A DNA stretch of 64,000 nt from Alloyangia pacifica (GTDB taxonomy: Bacteria; Pseudomonadota; Alphaproteobacteria; Rhodobacterales; Rhodobacteraceae), in the NCBI RefSeq assembly GCF_020524285.1, contig NZ_JAIVKX010000004.1, positions 354,093 to 418,092 of the forward strand. Reading direction: 5' to 3'. Positions 46,222 to 55,008 of the stretch are shown in pieces (positions within the stretch are counted from its first letter, which is position 1; every line of letters starts with the position of its first letter). The notes beneath the pieces were generated by a model that had not been told where the DNA came from, searched no databases, and worked only from the letters and a program-made list of their open reading frames with translations. A program made the position numbers and the translations under genes.

Positions 46222-47261
46222 AGCCTGTCGGCCATCCGATCCGCCAGCGCCTCGAGCGCCGCATCGTCCAGCGCCGGGGTCTCGAAGCACTCGATCACCT
46301 GCGGCGCCATGGCCCGCATTGCCTTGGCATAGGCCGGATCGTAGTGATCCGCCGCCAGCGAGGCGCAGAGCTCCAGCCGTTCGCCTGCATCGATCAGCGC
46401 CTCCCAGCGATCCACCAGCTCGTGGCCGCGGTGGTAGCGCAGCGGCGAGAGCTTGTCCTTCAGCGCCGGCCCATCCGAAAGAATGTCGTCATAGGCCGCG
46501 TTCAGGTAACCCGCGCGGGCCTCGATCGGCGCAGTGACCTCGATCCAGGGCGCGGCCTTCATCGCCTCCCAGATCGCCGGCGGAATCAGCAGCTGGCCGA
46601 TCTTGCTGCTCTCGGCCTCGACCAGCACCGGGCGCGCCGGATCGAGCGCGTCGAGCGCCTGCACCAGCTCGGTCTCGAACCATTTCTGGCTGGGCTGGCC
46701 GCCGGGCATGTCGCCGAGCAGCGAGCCGCGATGCCGCGCCAGCCCCTCGAGGTCGATCACCTGCACCCCGCGCGCCGCCAGCTTCGGCAGCAGCGCGGTC
46801 TTGGCCGTTCCGGTGTGCCCGCCGAGCTGGATCAGCTTGAACGGCAGCGCCTCCTCGTAGAGCGCCGCGGTCACCAGCCGGCGGTAGGTGCGATAGCCGC
46901 CCTCCACCGCCTCGGCGCGCCAGCCGATCTGCTGCAGCATCCAGGCAAAGGAGCCCGACCGTTGCCCGCCCCGCCAGCAATACACCAGCGGCTTCCAGCC
47001 GCCCTCGTGATGCGCCAGCGGCCCCTCGATATGCGCGGCGGCATTGCGGAACACCAGCGCCGCGCCGAGCTTGCGCGCCAGGAAGGGCGATTGCTGCTTG
47101 TAGATGGTGCCGACCCGCGCCCGTTCCTCGTTGTCGAGGACCGGCAGGTTGATCGCGCCGGGGACATGGTCCTCGGCAAATTCGGCCGGGCTGCGCACGT
47201 CGATGACCGTGTCGCAGCCATGGCGGAAGAAGTCGGAAAGCTGTGTCATCTTGCGTGGCAT
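46203..47261 (-). CDS. mnmH: tRNA 2-selenouridine synthase
   Basis: The 352-aa product has an N-terminal rhodanese domain with the active-site cysteine in YCWRGGQRSGSFAWML, then a P-loop GGHTGTAKTALL. It is the SelU/MnmH type, which replaces sulfur by selenium in 2-thiouridine at tRNA wobble positions using selenophosphate. The 3' end overlaps that of selD by 19 bp in convergent orientation. An alternative ATG lies four codons later (MTQLSDFF). Confidence 0.92.
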   Translation of the reverse strand: MPRKMTQLSDFFRHGCDTVIDVRSPAEFAEDHVPGAINLPVLDNEERARVGTIYKQQSPFLARKLGAALVFRNAAAHIEGPLAHHEGGWKPLVYCWRGGQRSGSFAWMLQQIGWRAEAVEGGYRTYRRLVTAALYEEALPFKLIQLGGHTGTAKTALLPKLAARGVQVIDLEGLARHRGSLLGDMPGGQPSQKWFETELVQALDALDPARPVLVEAESSKIGQLLIPPAIWEAMKAAPWIEVTAPIEARAGYLNAAYDDILSDGPALKDKLSPLRYHRGHELVDRWEALIDAGERLELCASLAADHYDPAYAKAMRAMAPQVIECFETPALDDAALEALADRMADRLQTISI

Positions 47262-47412
47262 GGCGCATTTGGTACCGCGCCGCGCAGGCCGAAGAAAGCC
47301 TGATCTAAAGCGACGCTAGGGCAGGTGAATTTTTTCCGCAAAAGTCTCTGGACACTCCCCGAGAGCTCGACTAAACCCCGCCTCACCCGAGGGGCAGCGC
47401 CCTTCACCCAGT

Positions 47413-47487
47413 GCCCGGGTAGCTCAGGGGTAGAGCAGTGGATTGAAAATCCTCGTGTCGGTGGTTCGATTCCGCCCCCGGGCACCA
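47413..47487 (+). tRNA. tRNA-Phe (GAA anticodon)
   Basis: The 75-nt cloverleaf GCCCGGGTAGCTCAGGGG ends CCCCGGGCACCA with CCA encoded. The anticodon GAA is at 47445-47447 in the loop ATTGAAAAT. The T-arm is GGTGGTTCGATTCCGCC. Base composition and gene content change right after it, so it may be the attachment site of an island. Confidence 0.95.
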
Positions 47488-47663
47488 CTCCTTCCAAAGA
47501 AAACACAGCTGAGAGATTCTTAGATTGAGAAATCAGCGCTTTGCCAACCACTTGCATCGCGCAGGCGTTCTGTCCCCATTCTTTGTGGCCGGCCTTTGAG
47601 CCACAGATCTTCCGTCTACAGCCATTCAAGCCAGATCAAGAAGTTGCAGCGGGATGTCCAATC

Positions 47664-47691
47664 GACCTCAGACCCTACTTGGTCTGAGGTC
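47664..47691 (-). terminator. Hairpin over the stop codon of the P-loop gene
   Basis: GACCTCAGACC (47664-47674) pairs perfectly with GGTCTGAGGTC (47681-47691). The stop TGA (minus strand, 47670-47668) lies inside the stem. No T-run follows on the minus strand, so it may be a stability or termination structure at the end of the four-gene operon. Confidence 0.5.
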
Positions 47692-50600
47692 CTCCGGATA
47701 GTGCACTTTCCGACCATCGCCATTGACCGCGAGGTCGCGCTCCATCCAGTCGCGCGCACCGTCACAATCCGCATCAAGGCCTTCATGGCGGCTGCGCAGC
47801 ACCTCAAGTCGGGCGCGAGGCAGCAGCAGTGAGAGTTCTATGGGCGCGAGGAAGTCGTCTTCCACACCTCGGCCTTTCGTCCAGAGGAGCCTCTCAACCA
47901 GATCGAACATCGTCAAGTCCGGCGTTGTTTCGAGTTCGAGTACGTCAAGCAAGCTCGATGCAATGTCTGCGCGCTTCGGATTGGCAAATTCATTTCCCGA
48001 AAATTCACCAAGCCCATCCCATTCGCGACCGAAAATATCAGCGAAGTTCCGGTCCGCCGGCGACGAGAATGAGGCCCGGAAAGCTTCGACAAGTTTCTTT
48101 CGGAGAATCTTCGCACGCTTTGAAATCACGGCGAGGTCGCTGTCGGCCTCCATGCTAGTTCTCTTTAGACGCAGGACTTCCCGAGTGACCTTCCTCGCCT
48201 CGAAATTTGGTGCCCAATGCGTCAGGGCATCGACGGTGACGCGCTCATCGAACCGGTCGAATGCTGCTGTGTCGCCCTGCGCCAGTGCAGCACGCAATAA
48301 GATGTTGCTTGAGGCCAGATAGGTATTTGCCCCACCATCCCGAAATGTGCGAGCATTTCCTTTCGATGTCGCAAACGTGTCGAAGTCGTCCTCCAATCCT
48401 TCAAACAGCCCCAATTCCATTCGAGCGGCGATTGTCCAGCTGCCGGCGTCCCGGGTCCGCAATTCGCTGTCGTCGGTCGGGGATAGCCCCACCATAACGT
48501 CTTGGTAACGTCCGCTTTGAAACATACTGACAAACACATACCATCCCATATTGTCGGTGAGGGCGCGGTCTTCGTGCTCCGATGTATCGAGCCATTGGAT
48601 GACCTTGAGCCGACCATTCTCATCCAGGTCGGGCATTGGAACCGACGCGAACGGCAGAGCCGTAACCGGAACGGGGAAGGGTATCCCAAGACGCAAACCA
48701 ACGGCCGTCGCGGACGCCGTCAAGTCGATTTCGATGGGAGCACCTTCTCGGCCTGGCTCGCCCTGCAGGTATCTCTGCAAACGCCAGGCGTCAGCGTGTC
48801 GGTCTAGGATGTAACAGAGGCTGATCGACTTCTCCAGAACATCGCGAGCGATGCGAGGGCCTTTCTTGTCCAGTTCGTCCGCGATCACCTCGAGTATTCG
48901 GTCCTGGGCATGATGTGCGCTTGCGGCATCCCCACCTATAAGACCGCAGTACCCCTGAAGGCGAAGCAAGCTGATCTGATGCGTCGGCTCAAGCCCCTTC
49001 AACTTGAGTGCGATGCCAACGAAGCTGCGGATTTTTTCCAGTTCTTCCGCATCGGGATACCCCGGCCCCGCCGTCCCGACCTTGAACCCGAGCACCGCCG
49101 CGCGTGCCCATAGCAAAAGCCAGTCGGACATATATTGCGCCGCTCGGCCCACATCTTGGAAATCAACATCCGTGTTGGGCAGGTTTTGCGCGAAATGCGC
49201 CGTCACGACCCGCGCGGCCTTGGTCACCGCGTCAGTCAGTTCCGGAGGAAGCCCATTGCCATTGAGGTAATGCAAACGGCGTTCGACTACATCGATCAGG
49301 TTCCACTCGCGGGTGCCTTGCAGCAATTCGGCCGTCTTCGGCAAATATCCCTGATCCGGGTCAGCCACGATCACGCGAAAACGGGTGAGGATCTCGATGT
49401 ACTTCGTGTGATCGACCTCCTGCACATCGGTTGTGTGGAACAGAAGAATGTCGGCGATTTCAGCTGCACGCCCGGCCGGCGCGTTCTTGCGCAGCTTTTC
49501 CACTCGCTGCGTAACCTGCGGCCGGTCTTCATTGTCAATCAGGGCCACGTCGCGGCAGAGGTCCGACATCAGGCGGGCGAAGGCGAAGTTCTCCCACGTC
49601 GGAGACCCGTTAGATCGCGCAGTGCGGTCCGTCCGTTCGGGGTCTTGCGTTTCAAACGGCTCCCATGGCGCGTGCGTTGCAATGCGACCCCCATTGGGCA
49701 AAGTGGACAGAAAGCGCTTCTTGAGCCTCTCGTGCCTCAGCGACCATGTGCCCCCATCGGCCATGTCCGCTCGCATTCGCTGGTCGAGCTTTGTCGAAGC
49801 CAGGGTCCGCTCCTCCAAATAAAGCGAGGCGTAGGCTCTCTCGAGGTGTTCAAAGCTGTCCTCGGCTACAAGTGAACCGGTTTCCCTACCGCCGCGGCTG
49901 ACGCCCTCGCCCGGCCGGTCGGAAAGGGGCTGCAGGAATGCTCTGGCTTGTTCGAGAAAGCGTTCTACGAAGGCCCGTGATTGTTCCAGCAGAACTTCTG
50001 TCGAGTTCGATGCCCCGTCAAAGTCCTGCGCGACTGACGGCTTGCTGGCACTAGAATGTTGTTCATCGAGTTTCCTCTCATTCCGCCTCCAGAGCTCGAA
50101 GGCCCTCCAGAGTATCCGGTCGTCCGCGTTCGACGCCTGCGCCGATGTGGCGGTCTCGCCTGTCAAGCCAGACACGAAGTTTACCAATTCGCGGCAATAG
50201 CCCCGCAGAGAAACCTCCCCACGTGCCATCGTCGGTCTTACGTGACATACCTCCTCGTCCGACAAGGGTAGCCCGGACGGGAACAGCGTTTCACGAATCC
50301 CGTCCCGGCGAAACATGAAGGATTCTCCCGTCGCGAAGTCATCGACAATGGGGAATTCGTGAATCTCATCTCCGGCCAGGTGATGGAAATAATTCTCGAC
50401 GACCTTGCGTTTGTTCAGCAGGGCGACCTCACGTCGATTGCGGTCCGCGGCCTTGGGCCGGGCGCCGGAGGTCCTCAGCAAGGCCAGCCTCGGCTTGATC
50501 ATTGGCTGGCTCGGGTTCAAGCCGGTAAACAGGGTGCTTACGCGCGCCATACCTTCAATGGATTGCAGGGCCGGCGTGCTCACCATCACGACCGAACTGG

Positions 50601-51279
50601 CAAGATTCTGGATCGTCACAATCGAGTTGGCGTTGTAGCCTGTCCTTCCATCGATCAAGACGTAATCGAATCCAGCCATTTCGCTGAGCGCGAGCTTGAG
50701 ACCGTCGATCGCCGTGCGCCCCTGTCGATCTGCAAGGCGCGCGCCAATGTCGAGATTCAACAGGTTGGAGATATATTTAAGCCCCCCCAAGTGCTGGTCC
50801 TCCTGGTGCGATCCCGGTCCAAACAGCACAAGCCGCCCGCGGCCCGCCATCTCGTACGAATTGTCGCTGCCCGGGCGATCCGGCGGCTCGATCAAGGTCA
50901 GGTATTCCGCGCTGGTTTCGGTTAGGGTGCCGCCTTCGGTCAGGCGAAGCTTCCGTGCGATATTCTCAGCGACTTCGCGCGTCCGCCGAAGTTCGGCGCT
51001 TTGCCCGCACGCGATTTCCGCCTCAGGGTTCGCTTCTTCGGTAAGGAGATCAATGTACCCCTTTTTGTGCCGCCAGGCGTCTCCGAGAATTCCCTGAACG
51101 CCCCGTTTGGTGTCGCCTGCATCGTCGAAGAAGTCACCCAGTCCGGGTGCTTCGAGATCCGCGTCCATGACGAGGACGCGCTTTCCGGAGGCCATCAGAA
51201 GGGCAGCTGTACTGGCTAGCAGAAAGGAGCGACCTGCGCCGCCCTTGAAACCGTAGAATGCTATGATCGGACAGGACAT
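47668..51279 (-). CDS. KGGxGR-variant P-loop ATPase with large C-terminal region (1203 aa)
   Basis: Residues 1-340 are a MinD/ParA-like (SIMIBI) ATPase domain. The P-loop GFKGGAGRSFLLAS has the signature lysine, but Arg replaces the usual Lys before Ser (KGGxGRS). DADLEAPGLGDFF is the A' motif and FDYVLIDGRTGYN the Walker B region. After an acidic linker (about 385-430), residues 520-1203 appear mostly helical, with stretches resembling TPR or HEAT repeats (SNILLRAALAQGDTAAFDRF). The start ATG is the base after the stop of the 354-aa gene, so translation is coupled. I know KGGVGR-variant ATPases as members of defence-type operons, but cannot name this one. Confidence 0.75.
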   Translation of the reverse strand: MSCPIIAFYGFKGGAGRSFLLASTAALLMASGKRVLVMDADLEAPGLGDFFDDAGDTKRGVQGILGDAWRHKKGYIDLLTEEANPEAEIACGQSAELRRTREVAENIARKLRLTEGGTLTETSAEYLTLIEPPDRPGSDNSYEMAGRGRLVLFGPGSHQEDQHLGGLKYISNLLNLDIGARLADRQGRTAIDGLKLALSEMAGFDYVLIDGRTGYNANSIVTIQNLASSVVMVSTPALQSIEGMARVSTLFTGLNPSQPMIKPRLALLRTSGARPKAADRNRREVALLNKRKVVENYFHHLAGDEIHEFPIVDDFATGESFMFRRDGIRETLFPSGLPLSDEEVCHVRPTMARGEVSLRGYCRELVNFVSGLTGETATSAQASNADDRILWRAFELWRRNERKLDEQHSSASKPSVAQDFDGASNSTEVLLEQSRAFVERFLEQARAFLQPLSDRPGEGVSRGGRETGSLVAEDSFEHLERAYASLYLEERTLASTKLDQRMRADMADGGTWSLRHERLKKRFLSTLPNGGRIATHAPWEPFETQDPERTDRTARSNGSPTWENFAFARLMSDLCRDVALIDNEDRPQVTQRVEKLRKNAPAGRAAEIADILLFHTTDVQEVDHTKYIEILTRFRVIVADPDQGYLPKTAELLQGTREWNLIDVVERRLHYLNGNGLPPELTDAVTKAARVVTAHFAQNLPNTDVDFQDVGRAAQYMSDWLLLWARAAVLGFKVGTAGPGYPDAEELEKIRSFVGIALKLKGLEPTHQISLLRLQGYCGLIGGDAASAHHAQDRILEVIADELDKKGPRIARDVLEKSISLCYILDRHADAWRLQRYLQGEPGREGAPIEIDLTASATAVGLRLGIPFPVPVTALPFASVPMPDLDENGRLKVIQWLDTSEHEDRALTDNMGWYVFVSMFQSGRYQDVMVGLSPTDDSELRTRDAGSWTIAARMELGLFEGLEDDFDTFATSKGNARTFRDGGANTYLASSNILLRAALAQGDTAAFDRFDERVTVDALTHWAPNFEARKVTREVLRLKRTSMEADSDLAVISKRAKILRKKLVEAFRASFSSPADRNFADIFGREWDGLGEFSGNEFANPKRADIASSLLDVLELETTPDLTMFDLVERLLWTKGRGVEDDFLAPIELSLLLPRARLEVLRSRHEGLDADCDGARDWMERDLAVNGDGRKVHYPEDLRPSRV

Positions 51280-52344
51280 TCAGCTGACCTCGCCGTTTCT
51301 CGGGCGTGCAAAAAGGTGCGCGAAGATTGACTGGTTGGCGGCAGACGGTGCGTCCGCGTTCGCCTCTCGATCCGGTTTTTGGAAGATGAACACCTCGGCA
51401 TAGCGCAGGCGCGGCGTCTTTCGGGCGTCCTGGTTGTCTTCTGACCGCTCGAGGTCGATCGGAAACCACCCCCGACCGACTGGACCGGTCGCTAGGTCCC
51501 CTTCGCCATAGGTCTGAATTGTCGACCGCGTCCCGCAACAGCCGTCATCCATCTTCATGTCGTCCGGCAGATCGGTCGGGAGATTGATTAATGCGTAGCG
51601 CCCACCTGGTTCATCTTCATAGGATCCGGACAGGATCTCCCGGATCCGATCCAGTACTTTCCCCGTTTCAAGCGGCGGATCGCTGATCTCCACGCGGATG
51701 GTCCTGTGAGACATGCCTTTACCTAGATTGGCGGCGGTGTTCAGGAACACGACCCGATCACTTTCCAAGAGCGCGCCGTGGCCTTTCGATGCTGCTTTCC
51801 CGTTCTCCTTTGTGACCGACAGCAGCCGCTCCTGCGCCTGCATTTGCGGACTGTCGGGGCGTGGGTTGTAGGTCAGTCCAAGAGTTGCCAGACCTGCAAT
51901 CAGGGGATCGAATTTGTCCAGCCCCACGAGGCTATAATAGACGATCACATTTCGACAGATCGGGCATATCGAAATATCGTGGCGTATGTCACTTCCGCAT
52001 AGGGCAATGAACGGTGCGACCGGCAGTTCCGTGTTTTCCTCGAAATACGCCCGCATAGACCAAGCGATAAGGTTCCACCCGATGATCTGCAGCTCTTCCC
52101 GGTCCTGATCCGGGTTGGCTTTGACCCGCCTCAAGTGCGTTTCGCGAAGCACAAGAGGATAATCGGCACGTATCGCATCCTGCCGCCAACCCTTGGCGTC
52201 GACTTCGTGTCGGAACTTTTCCAGCATCTCTTTGATTTCCGAAGCCGACAATCCCGCTGCGACGGAGGTCAAAAGCTCCGGCACGTAGTGCGCTCCGAGC
52301 ACTGACTTATCGGTCACAAAAACGATTTTACTGAAGTCATGCAT
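51280..52344 (-). CDS. Unknown protein (354 aa) of the four-gene operon
   Basis: The product begins MHDFSKIVFVTDKSVLGAHY and appears cytoplasmic and soluble. It has no signal or membrane segment. CPICRN has only one CxxC pair, so it is not a clear zinc ribbon. Two further cysteines occur in DDGCCGTRS. I recognise no domain. The gene overlaps the upstream membrane-protein gene by 8 bp and abuts the P-loop gene at 51279/51280, so all are probably made together. The C-terminus (AANQSIFAHLFARPRNGEVS) is polar. Confidence 0.7.
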   Translation of the reverse strand: MHDFSKIVFVTDKSVLGAHYVPELLTSVAAGLSASEIKEMLEKFRHEVDAKGWRQDAIRADYPLVLRETHLRRVKANPDQDREELQIIGWNLIAWSMRAYFEENTELPVAPFIALCGSDIRHDISICPICRNVIVYYSLVGLDKFDPLIAGLATLGLTYNPRPDSPQMQAQERLLSVTKENGKAASKGHGALLESDRVVFLNTAANLGKGMSHRTIRVEISDPPLETGKVLDRIREILSGSYEDEPGGRYALINLPTDLPDDMKMDDGCCGTRSTIQTYGEGDLATGPVGRGWFPIDLERSEDNQDARKTPRLRYAEVFIFQKPDREANADAPSAANQSIFAHLFARPRNGEVS

Positions 52345-53182
52345 CGAGTTCGTCCCTGTATTTCATGAGGAGACGGTTGATTTGCACACTGTGATCTTCC
52401 TGCGCCCCCCCGGCTTTGAAACTTCGCAAGATTTCATCCAGCGTCAGTGTGTCGATCCCTGCCTCCATCAAGGCTTTGTTCGTCTCATCCAATCTTTCGC
52501 AAAGTTCGACGAAATCACTGACCGGCTTAGGATTTTCAAGGTCTGCAACCGCCGAAACCGCTGCCTTGAAGGCTTCCAGATCGGCAGTGACGCGGTTTTT
52601 CAGGTTCTGGCGCTTTAGCAGCTCCGTAGTCTCTTCCTTGCGATATGTTATAAAAAATGACACCGCGGCGCCGGTGAACCCCAGAAGTGTCGCCAGCCAG
52701 CTCTCCACCGCGCGGCGGTCCGCCACCGAACGCGTGCTTGTGGCCGCGAAACCGTGCTGCGCCAGGTGATCGTTGAGCGATATTTCCGATATCTCACAAC
52801 TCAGGCTGCCGTTTGCCTGGCTTGTGCAGGAATACCGTGCCGAACCGTCGCCGATCACCGCCTCGAACTTGGCTATGGCAGCTTCGATCTCCGCTGCGCC
52901 ACCGGCCACGCCGCGCAACGGTCCGACAATGACCTGGCCGGAGGAACAGGTGACTCGCGTCCAACTCCCCAGTTGCGCGTCACCGTGCCGCAGGCAACCG
53001 GACCCTTCCTGCTCAATTCTGTTGTCGATCCAGCGGAGTGGTTGGCCATCGACTGCAACGATCAGCCGCGCCGCGGCAACAACGCCCAAAGCAGCAATTG
53101 CCGTCAGCCCCAGAGCATAGCCGATTGCCTTCCAAACCTCCTTCGTCAGAAGCGACGAACCGCGCCGTTCCGTCCCACTCAT
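52337..53182 (-). CDS. Two-TM membrane protein with extracytoplasmic domain (281 aa)
   Basis: Residues 18-44 and 162-180 are transmembrane segments (AIGYALGLTAIAALGVVAAA; LATLLGFTGAAVSFFITY). The 45-160 region has four cysteines (63, 79, 119, 129) and lies outside by the positive-inside rule. Its pattern (VDGQPLRW, IVGPLRGVA, SLSCEISEISLNDHLAQHGFA) loosely recalls a staphylococcal-nuclease-like fold without obvious catalytic residues; this is tentative. Residues 181-281 are cytoplasmic and mostly helical. The gene overlaps both neighbours (4 and 8 bp). Confidence 0.7.
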   Translation of the reverse strand: MSGTERRGSSLLTKEVWKAIGYALGLTAIAALGVVAAARLIVAVDGQPLRWIDNRIEQEGSGCLRHGDAQLGSWTRVTCSSGQVIVGPLRGVAGGAAEIEAAIAKFEAVIGDGSARYSCTSQANGSLSCEISEISLNDHLAQHGFAATSTRSVADRRAVESWLATLLGFTGAAVSFFITYRKEETTELLKRQNLKNRVTADLEAFKAAVSAVADLENPKPVSDFVELCERLDETNKALMEAGIDTLTLDEILRSFKAGGAQEDHSVQINRLLMKYRDELDA

Positions 53183-54168
53183 CTCTCGCTCATCCCCTCG
53201 ACATCTTTGACCAGCTGGTTGTCGAAGAGCATGCTGACATTTCCGTCCCGCAGGACGCAGAAAAGCGATTTAAAAACTGAGCCCTGATAAAGGATGAATG
53301 CTTCGATGAGAATGCCGCCCTTCGGGTTGAAGCCCGCGAACCGAAGGTCGTGCCAGCCCAGTTCAAGCATCTTTGCAGCATCGCTGTCGGGCTCGGTCGC
53401 CTGTGTGCGAATGCATTCCTGGACCAATGAAAACAGGCGCTTGTCGACCACCCTGAAGGCCCCTGCCGATCCGTTAACGACCTTCAGGAAGTATCTGAGA
53501 TAGGCTACCTCGTTGCCTGCAATCCGGACCGGAACCGAGGTGTTGATCTCGTGCAAAGGAGGGCTCGTGTAGTCGAAGCTGATGGCTGTGAGCGTGCCGC
53601 CCTCGTCGCGTATGTTGAAAAGCGCCTCCAGCACAACCGACCTCCCGTCCTCGCCTGAGGGAAGATCGGAAATCACCACATGCGCCAAAGTTACACCGGG
53701 CAGGAACTCGGGCTCTCCGAGGTAGACCTCGAGGTCTCCGAGACCTTCTTCGGCAAGATGCTCAAGAAGCGCAGTGTTGATGACCTCGTCGGGACAAAGG
53801 CCCTTGGTGCGCGCAGTTATCTCGTTTTGGATCGTTTTCCTGAGCGCGGCCATCAACGCGCCATCTCTAGGTCGTGGCTTGCGCCATCCGCCATCGGGCG
53901 TATCCGGATCCAGATCCCAACTGTCTCGCTCTTGCAGGAAGTCGGGTCGCGGAAGGAACATCGCATTGGATCGGGGCGGCCGCGCTTCGGTCGGAAAGGC
54001 GTCGCGGGCGTCAATAGGCGCTGGGTCATCCATGAATGCCGCACCCGTGCGCAGCTTTTCCAGGGCAGACAGAGCCTCGGACCGTCGTTCATGGTTCGCT
54101 GACGACAGTACATCCTGAATACGCTCGAGAAGTGCGGCAACCGTTTCGCTCTCGGTCTCTTCGTTCAT
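53179..54168 (-). CDS. Unknown protein (329 aa), first gene of the operon
   Basis: The product begins MNEETESETVAALLERIQDV. It is acidic at its N-terminus, soluble, and without membrane segments. A central region (TLAHVVISDLPSGEDGRSVVLEALFNI) and the C-terminal GWHDLRFAGFNPKGGILIEAF look like a mixed alpha/beta fold. I recognise no family. It heads the operon, after the 840-bp gap that should hold the promoter. The stop overlaps the start of the membrane-protein gene (ATGA). Confidence 0.7.
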   Translation of the reverse strand: MNEETESETVAALLERIQDVLSSANHERRSEALSALEKLRTGAAFMDDPAPIDARDAFPTEARPPRSNAMFLPRPDFLQERDSWDLDPDTPDGGWRKPRPRDGALMAALRKTIQNEITARTKGLCPDEVINTALLEHLAEEGLGDLEVYLGEPEFLPGVTLAHVVISDLPSGEDGRSVVLEALFNIRDEGGTLTAISFDYTSPPLHEINTSVPVRIAGNEVAYLRYFLKVVNGSAGAFRVVDKRLFSLVQECIRTQATEPDSDAAKMLELGWHDLRFAGFNPKGGILIEAFILYQGSVFKSLFCVLRDGNVSMLFDNQLVKDVEGMSER

Positions 54169-55008
54169 GCAATAAACATCTCTCGAAAATGGAGTTTCAA
54201 AAAATGAACAACTAAATAGTGTTGCTCGCCAGATACTAACTTTTCCGACACCACCCGATTCAAATCGGCAATGCCATCCTTATTTTGATTTGGTCTTCCC
54301 CCGCTCCAAGTTTTCTATAAGAGTGGGCGTAGTGAGATAACGGTTGCTTACAAAGAACACGTCGACACCAGAAAATCCGCCCGATCATGCATCCCGGCCC
54401 GCATGAAACAGTACCACCGGCACCACGGCGAGAGCACGAAGTCCATTAATTTCTCTGCGGTAGTTCATCTCAATACCAACGCCATCAAGCTGTCAGGCTT
54501 CACGTTTCGTGAGAACCCTTCGACTTAAAGGAAGTACGTGTACGCCAATTTCTAGTCTTGCAATGTGTAAGCAGCTTACAGACTTCAGGTTCGCTTGGGA
54601 ACTATGACGATGCATGCACCCTCAGCGTCACCGGAGTTGCTTGCTAATTCAGCTTTGATGATGACGCCCCAAGGCTTAGACCCCATGATCGCGGAGTGAG
54701 CCTTCCGCGCTAGCGGCTGATCTCGGCTGAATATCGGAAAGGTGCCCGGCCGTCACCCGACCGTCGCTGCAAGAGCCCGTCTCGTAGGTTGCTCGGCACC
54801 GCAGACACCCACTGCCTGATGCAGAAGCGCTGGATCCTGTAATTCAACATCCAGCTCACGCACACAAATTCGTGAACGGCGCGTTTGGCGCTGCGGCGGC
54901 AGCGCTTCAGCGTCAGGTGCTCGTCGATTGAAGCCCCAGATTAAATGGGCCATGTTGCATATGACAACGAAGGCCGCACACGCGGCAGAATTTCTAGCAA
55001 GGATTGTA
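54169..55008. other. AT-richer intergenic region between the two defence operons
   Basis: This 840-bp gap is divergent between the four-gene operon and hsdM, and should hold both promoters. It is notably less GC-rich than the flanks up to about 54700. The only open frame of note is a 41-codon one at 54403-54528 (MKQYHRHHGESTKSINFSAV) with no ribosome binding site, possibly a remnant of a lost gene. I find no transposase, repeat or RNA gene that I can support. Confidence 0.5.

Noticed and set aside
53179..54168. Call of the 329-aa protein as a secretion chaperone or nuclease
   Set aside because: Nothing in its motifs supports either; it is left as unknown.
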